A stretch of DNA of 8,812 nucleotides from SAR86 cluster bacterium (GTDB taxonomy: Bacteria; Pseudomonadota; Gammaproteobacteria; Magnimaribacterales; D2472). This document shows positions 6,322 through 8,812 of the stretch, piece after piece. The notes beneath the pieces are model-generated. The model did no database searches. It was not told the origin of the DNA and worked only from the letters and a program-made list of their open reading frames with translations. Position numbers and translations under genes: made by a program. The stretch covers positions 1-8,812 of the forward strand of contig JADHNV010000041.1 of assembly GCA_016779285.1 (NCBI GenBank), written 5' to 3'. Numbering within the stretch: position 1 is the first letter of the stretch; the number at the start of each line of letters is the position of its first letter.

Positions 6322-7086
6322 ATGACAGACAAAAACATACATCAATTAGCAGTCATTACAGGAGGTGCCTCAGGTATCGGATTAAGTGCTGTCAAAAGAT
6401 TTTTAAATGAAGGCTACAAAGTATTAATCTTGGATGCTAACAAAGATGCTGGAGAAGAAGCAGTAAAAAACCTTAAATCAGATACTTGTGATGTTAATTT
6501 CATACATTGTGATATTACCAATCACACCCAAATAGAAACAATTTTTCAAGACTTACTAGCCGACAATCAACGGGCTCATGTGCTGGTTAATTGTGCCGGC
6601 ATTAGCCCTTCCTTAAGTCCATTACATCAATATCCAGTCGAGGAATGGCATAGAACTATCGATATTAATTTACATGGCACCTTTTATGCCTGTCGAGAAT
6701 TTTGCAAACTAGCAAAGGTGCAAAAGATTGATAAAGGAGCAATCGTAAATGTAGCCTCTATCATGGGAGTTAGAGCCAGCGCAGCACAAGCCCCTTATGC
6801 TGCATCGAAACATGCAGTGGTAGGGTTAACCAAATCAATCGCGCAGGACTATGCCACCATAAACATTAGAGCAAATGCCATTGGTCCAGGCGTCATTGAT
6901 ACACCCATGAATACCGAACTCATGAAAGATGACAATATTATGCAATACATGCTGCAGCGCATTCCCATGAATCGAGTTGCAACATCGGATGAGGTAGCCA
7001 ACTTAATTTATTTCTTAGCATCATCCGAGGCATCTTATATTACTGGTTCCTACTTCCCTGTTGATGGCGGGTATCTTGCAAGCTGA
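6322..7086 (+). CDS. Short-chain dehydrogenase/reductase (classical SDR)
   Basis: A 254-residue classical SDR that oxidises or reduces a hydroxyl/keto group with a nicotinamide cofactor. The Rossmann motif TGGASGIG lies about 13-20, and Asp38 in LILDAN at the end of the second strand favours NAD(H) over NADP(H). NCAGIS (90-95), the active-site Asn116 in DINL, Ser146 in NVASIMG, Tyr159 and Lys163 in PYAASKHAVVG form a complete tetrad. AIGPGVIDTPM and the ending ITGSYFPVDGGYLAS are typical of 3-oxoacyl-reductase-like and hydroxysteroid-dehydrogenase-like members. The start is the ATG at 6322; a GTG at 6313 in the same frame would add three residues, and neither has a strong Shine-Dalgarno (AAGTGA precedes the ATG). 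It is the first gene of the plus-strand unit, divergent from the CoA operon with which it shares the regulatory region. Activity is clear; the substrate is unknown, plausibly a hydroxylated intermediate of that pathway. Confidence 0.9.
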   Translation: MTDKNIHQLAVITGGASGIGLSAVKRFLNEGYKVLILDANKDAGEEAVKNLKSDTCDVNFIHCDITNHTQIETIFQDLLADNQRAHVLVNCAGISPSLSPLHQYPVEEWHRTIDINLHGTFYACREFCKLAKVQKIDKGAIVNVASIMGVRASAAQAPYAASKHAVVGLTKSIAQDYATINIRANAIGPGVIDTPMNTELMKDDNIMQYMLQRIPMNRVATSDEVANLIYFLASSEASYITGSYFPVDGGYLAS

Positions 7087-7903
7087 TATTTTTACAAACA
7101 AAACTGCTTTAATTACTGGCGCTGCCAGCGGGATTGGCAGAGGCCTAGCATTACATGCTGCAAAACTTAAAATGAATGTTGTCTTAATGGACCTCAACAC
7201 AGATGGTTTAAATGAGACTCATAGCCTCATGGCTGACTGCCCTGCCATGATCATCCACTGCGATGTATCTAACTTAGAAGACTTCTCAAAAGCAAAAGAA
7301 AAAATTGAAGCTAAGTTTGGAGCGGTTCATTTCCTGTTCAATAATGCAGGAATCTTTTTAGAGGGTCGAGCCTGGAAAGCTGATCAAAAAAACTGGCAAC
7401 GAATTATTGATGTAAATTTGATGAGTGTCATTTATGGCTTAAATCTTTTTGTTGATGAGATGATTGCCAGTCAAGAGCGTTGTCATATTATTAATACATC
7501 ATCCATGGCAGGTATCATCGTTGGCCCAGCTCTTGCGCCCTATACAACCACTAAGCATGCAGTTGTAGGTTTAACCCGAACCTTGCATGAGGACCTAGCA
7601 GGCAATGATATGGTCGGTGTATCTGTGCTCTGTCCTGGATTGGTTAAAACCAATATCATTGAAAGGGACCACCTTGGCTTAGACCTTGATGAATCTTCTA
7701 TTGATCAACATGAAAGTGCTAAGAATAATGCACAGTGGCTTGCCGATGGCGTTAAAGAAGGCATGACTCCTGAAGACTTGGCTATCATTGTTTTTAAGAA
7801 AATTGAAAATAATGAGTTTTGGATATTAACTCACCCTGAGTTTGTAGAAGTTTATGAAACTTATGCAAATGAAATTTCAGCAAACAGAGTTAATCTAGAT
7901 TAA
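7064..7903 (+). CDS. Second SDR-family oxidoreductase, C-terminally extended
   Basis: A 279-residue SDR. The cofactor loop TGAASGIG is at about 18-25 and Asp43 in LMDLN suggests NAD(H). NNAGIF (93-98), Asn118 in DVNL, Ser147 in NTSSMAG, Tyr160 and Lys164 in PYTTTKHAVVG complete the catalytic tetrad, followed by VLCPGLVKTNI. The last 30 or so residues, beyond the usual SDR core, contain FWILTHPEFVEVYE, a tail seen in a subgroup of longer SDRs. The start is uncertain: the ATG at 7064 overlaps the previous gene by 23 bases and lacks a Shine-Dalgarno, while an in-frame TTG at 7076 follows GGCGGG and would shorten the overlap to 11. Either start keeps the cofactor loop. It is clearly different from the first SDR, so the two probably act on different hydroxyls or different steps. 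Its stop lies in a 14-base palindrome shared with the convergent phytase. Confidence 0.9.
   Translation: MAGILQADIFTNKTALITGAASGIGRGLALHAAKLKMNVVLMDLNTDGLNETHSLMADCPAMIIHCDVSNLEDFSKAKEKIEAKFGAVHFLFNNAGIFLEGRAWKADQKNWQRIIDVNLMSVIYGLNLFVDEMIASQERCHIINTSSMAGIIVGPALAPYTTTKHAVVGLTRTLHEDLAGNDMVGVSVLCPGLVKTNIIERDHLGLDLDESSIDQHESAKNNAQWLADGVKEGMTPEDLAIIVFKKIENNEFWILTHPEFVEVYETYANEISANRVNLD
7890..7903. repeat. Perfect 14-base palindrome holding both convergent stop codons
   Basis: TTAATCTAGATTAA equals its own reverse complement. Its right end is the TAA of the second SDR and its left end is the TAA of the phytase on the other strand. The overlap of the two genes is exactly these 14 bases, and both proteins end Asn-Leu-Asp. 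There is no GC-rich stem, so a conventional intrinsic terminator is unlikely, though the AT-rich stem continues into TTTTG on the plus strand. Confidence 0.85.
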
Positions 7904-8812
7904 TTTTGTTTAAGATCTCTTTGAAGGAAATGATTTTAAAGTTTTGATTCTTCAGTTCATCGCCATCATAGTTGTAACCATCCTGAGCTACCATCAAGCC
8001 TTTAGAGAACTCTCCACCAAAATTGAAACTTGAAACAGAAATGCCATCAGTATCAGATGTTCCATCTATGCCACCATCCTGATCTGCAATCTGAAAACTG
8101 GTGATAAAAGCATAAGGTGCTTTTCTATTATATAGATTATATTTGTTATCGCCCTGAGAAGAGAGAACCACATATCCTTCTGTGGCTGAAGTCTTATACA
8201 AAGCAACACCCTCAGGATCTCCACCAATATTTCCTTCACGAGAATCAACAATAAATGGTGATTCGAATGGAAATTCTGAAGAGAGGTCATAAGCTTTTAA
8301 AACTCCATTGGTTTCTTCCTCAGAAATAAATAAAGCTTGATTTTCATCGTCAAACACACAGCCCTCTGACTCACCCCCATTATCAAAGGTTCCAACCAAA
8401 GTAGAATTGTCTAAAGTCCACAATTCAACGCTTGGTCCCATGTCCTCAGTGACAAAGGCAACTGGAACAGAGTTAATTAATCCCATGCAAATACCATAAA
8501 TATTTATTGCAGATAACGTGGTTGACGTTCTAATTGCTGTCGAAAAAATATCAGCATGATTGCTTGTATTAAAAAAATCATTTTGATTAAAGACCCAATA
8601 CTCTATGGCCTGAATGCTTCTGTTGGTTGCTGTAACAAATACTTGATCATTAAGTTGACGAACATCAATATTATTTATGTTGCCCAGTGGCGCATAGCTT
8701 AATTCATTGCCCTCTAGATCATATAAATAAACGCCTGATTTTTTATCTGTTCCAAAGATTAGTGAATCGGTTGGATTATCAAAATTGATAACTATGGCTG
8801 GATCATCTGCAG
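7890..8812 (-). CDS. Beta-propeller phytase (3-phytase), N-terminus beyond the right edge
   Basis: Open frame from the right edge to a TAA at 7890-7892, 306 residues visible without a stop. A Met at 8484-8486 is internal: the 108 codons before it continue the same protein. Beta-propeller phytases hydrolyse phosphate from phytate, need calcium and are normally exported. The visible N-terminus carries the calcium-site motif DDPAI, then SLIFGTDKKSGVYLYDLEG and NNIDVR. Later come EGCVFDDE (about 149-156), SSQGDNKYNLYNR (about 217-229), GIDGTSDTDGI (about 247-257) and GLMVAQDGYN (about 271-280), all in family order. After DDPAI the usual Trp-Val-His-Pro reads Val-Ile-Asn-Phe. Perhaps 50-100 N-terminal residues, including any signal peptide, are missing. 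It converges on the SDR pair and shares no promoter with it, so it is probably a separate phosphate-scavenging gene. Family identity is very secure; export is inferred. Confidence 0.93.
   Translation of the reverse strand, partial: ADDPAIVINFDNPTDSLIFGTDKKSGVYLYDLEGNELSYAPLGNINNIDVRQLNDQVFVTATNRSIQAIEYWVFNQNDFFNTSNHADIFSTAIRTSTTLSAINIYGICMGLINSVPVAFVTEDMGPSVELWTLDNSTLVGTFDNGGESEGCVFDDENQALFISEEETNGVLKAYDLSSEFPFESPFIVDSREGNIGGDPEGVALYKTSATEGYVVLSSQGDNKYNLYNRKAPYAFITSFQIADQDGGIDGTSDTDGISVSSFNFGGEFSKGLMVAQDGYNYDGDELKNQNFKIISFKEILNKINLD

Noticed and set aside
7890..7915. Rho-independent terminator between the second SDR and the phytase
   Set aside because: The palindrome has no GC-rich stem and no loop of its own, and only a short T run follows on the plus strand; a conventional terminator cannot be supported.
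8484..8486. ATG as the start of a 198-residue protein
   Set aside because: The frame stays open upstream to the window edge and encodes the phytase motifs DDPAI and GTDKKSGVYLYDLEG, so this Met is internal.
1..8812. CRISPR, tRNA, rRNA, insertion sequence, prophage or defence genes
   Set aside because: No spaced repeats, RNA gene signatures, transposase motifs or terminal inverted repeats were seen; nearly all sequence is explained by metabolic genes.

Overview
The window is AT-rich bacterial DNA, almost entirely coding, with genes that overlap by a few bases. A beta-propeller phytase sits beside a large CoA-thioester catabolic operon. Together with the compact, low-GC style, this suggests a Gram-negative, probably marine gammaproteobacterium with a streamlined genome (SAR86-like is one possibility). 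That assignment is inference; there is no rRNA or marker gene here to fix it.

The left two thirds (1-6166) is one minus-strand operon read from 6166 towards 1. Its order is: class I acyl-CoA synthetase, DUF35 OB-fold protein with a degenerate zinc ribbon, DUF35 protein with an intact four-cysteine zinc ribbon, two different thiolase-fold (Ltp/SCP-x type) proteins, a two-glutamate enoyl-CoA hydratase, and a Delta3,Delta2-enoyl-CoA isomerase-like crotonase cut by the left edge. All junctions overlap by 4 or 8 bases except one 13-base gap, which carries the only strong Shine-Dalgarno sequence. Both thiolase-fold proteins have lost the nucleophilic Cys and the GHP-type His. With DUF35 partners beside them, they fit a CoA-dependent retro-aldolase/lyase complex of the Ltp2-ChsH2 kind better than a true thiolase. 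From memory, the order DUF35 - Ltp4-like - Ltp3-like matches Rv3521-Rv3522-Rv3523 of the mycobacterial sterol regulon, with an EchA19-like hydratase nearby. The likely job is activation and side-chain shortening of a branched, isoprenoid or sterol-like carboxylate; the substrate cannot be read from sequence.

A 155-base divergent intergenic region (6167-6321) separates this operon from two plus-strand short-chain dehydrogenases (SDRs) that overlap each other (6322-7903). It holds a good plus-strand sigma70-type promoter, an inverted repeat straddling its -10 box, an A/T-rich palindrome in the UP-element position, and a weaker minus-strand promoter candidate. The SDRs would oxidise hydroxyl groups on the same substrate or its CoA intermediates.

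At the right, a minus-strand beta-propeller phytase (7890 to beyond 8812) converges on the second SDR. The two genes overlap by exactly 14 bases, which form a perfect palindrome, so both proteins end in Asn-Leu-Asp. The phytase looks like an independent phosphorus-acquisition gene. No RNA genes, mobile elements, CRISPR arrays or clear intrinsic terminators were seen.
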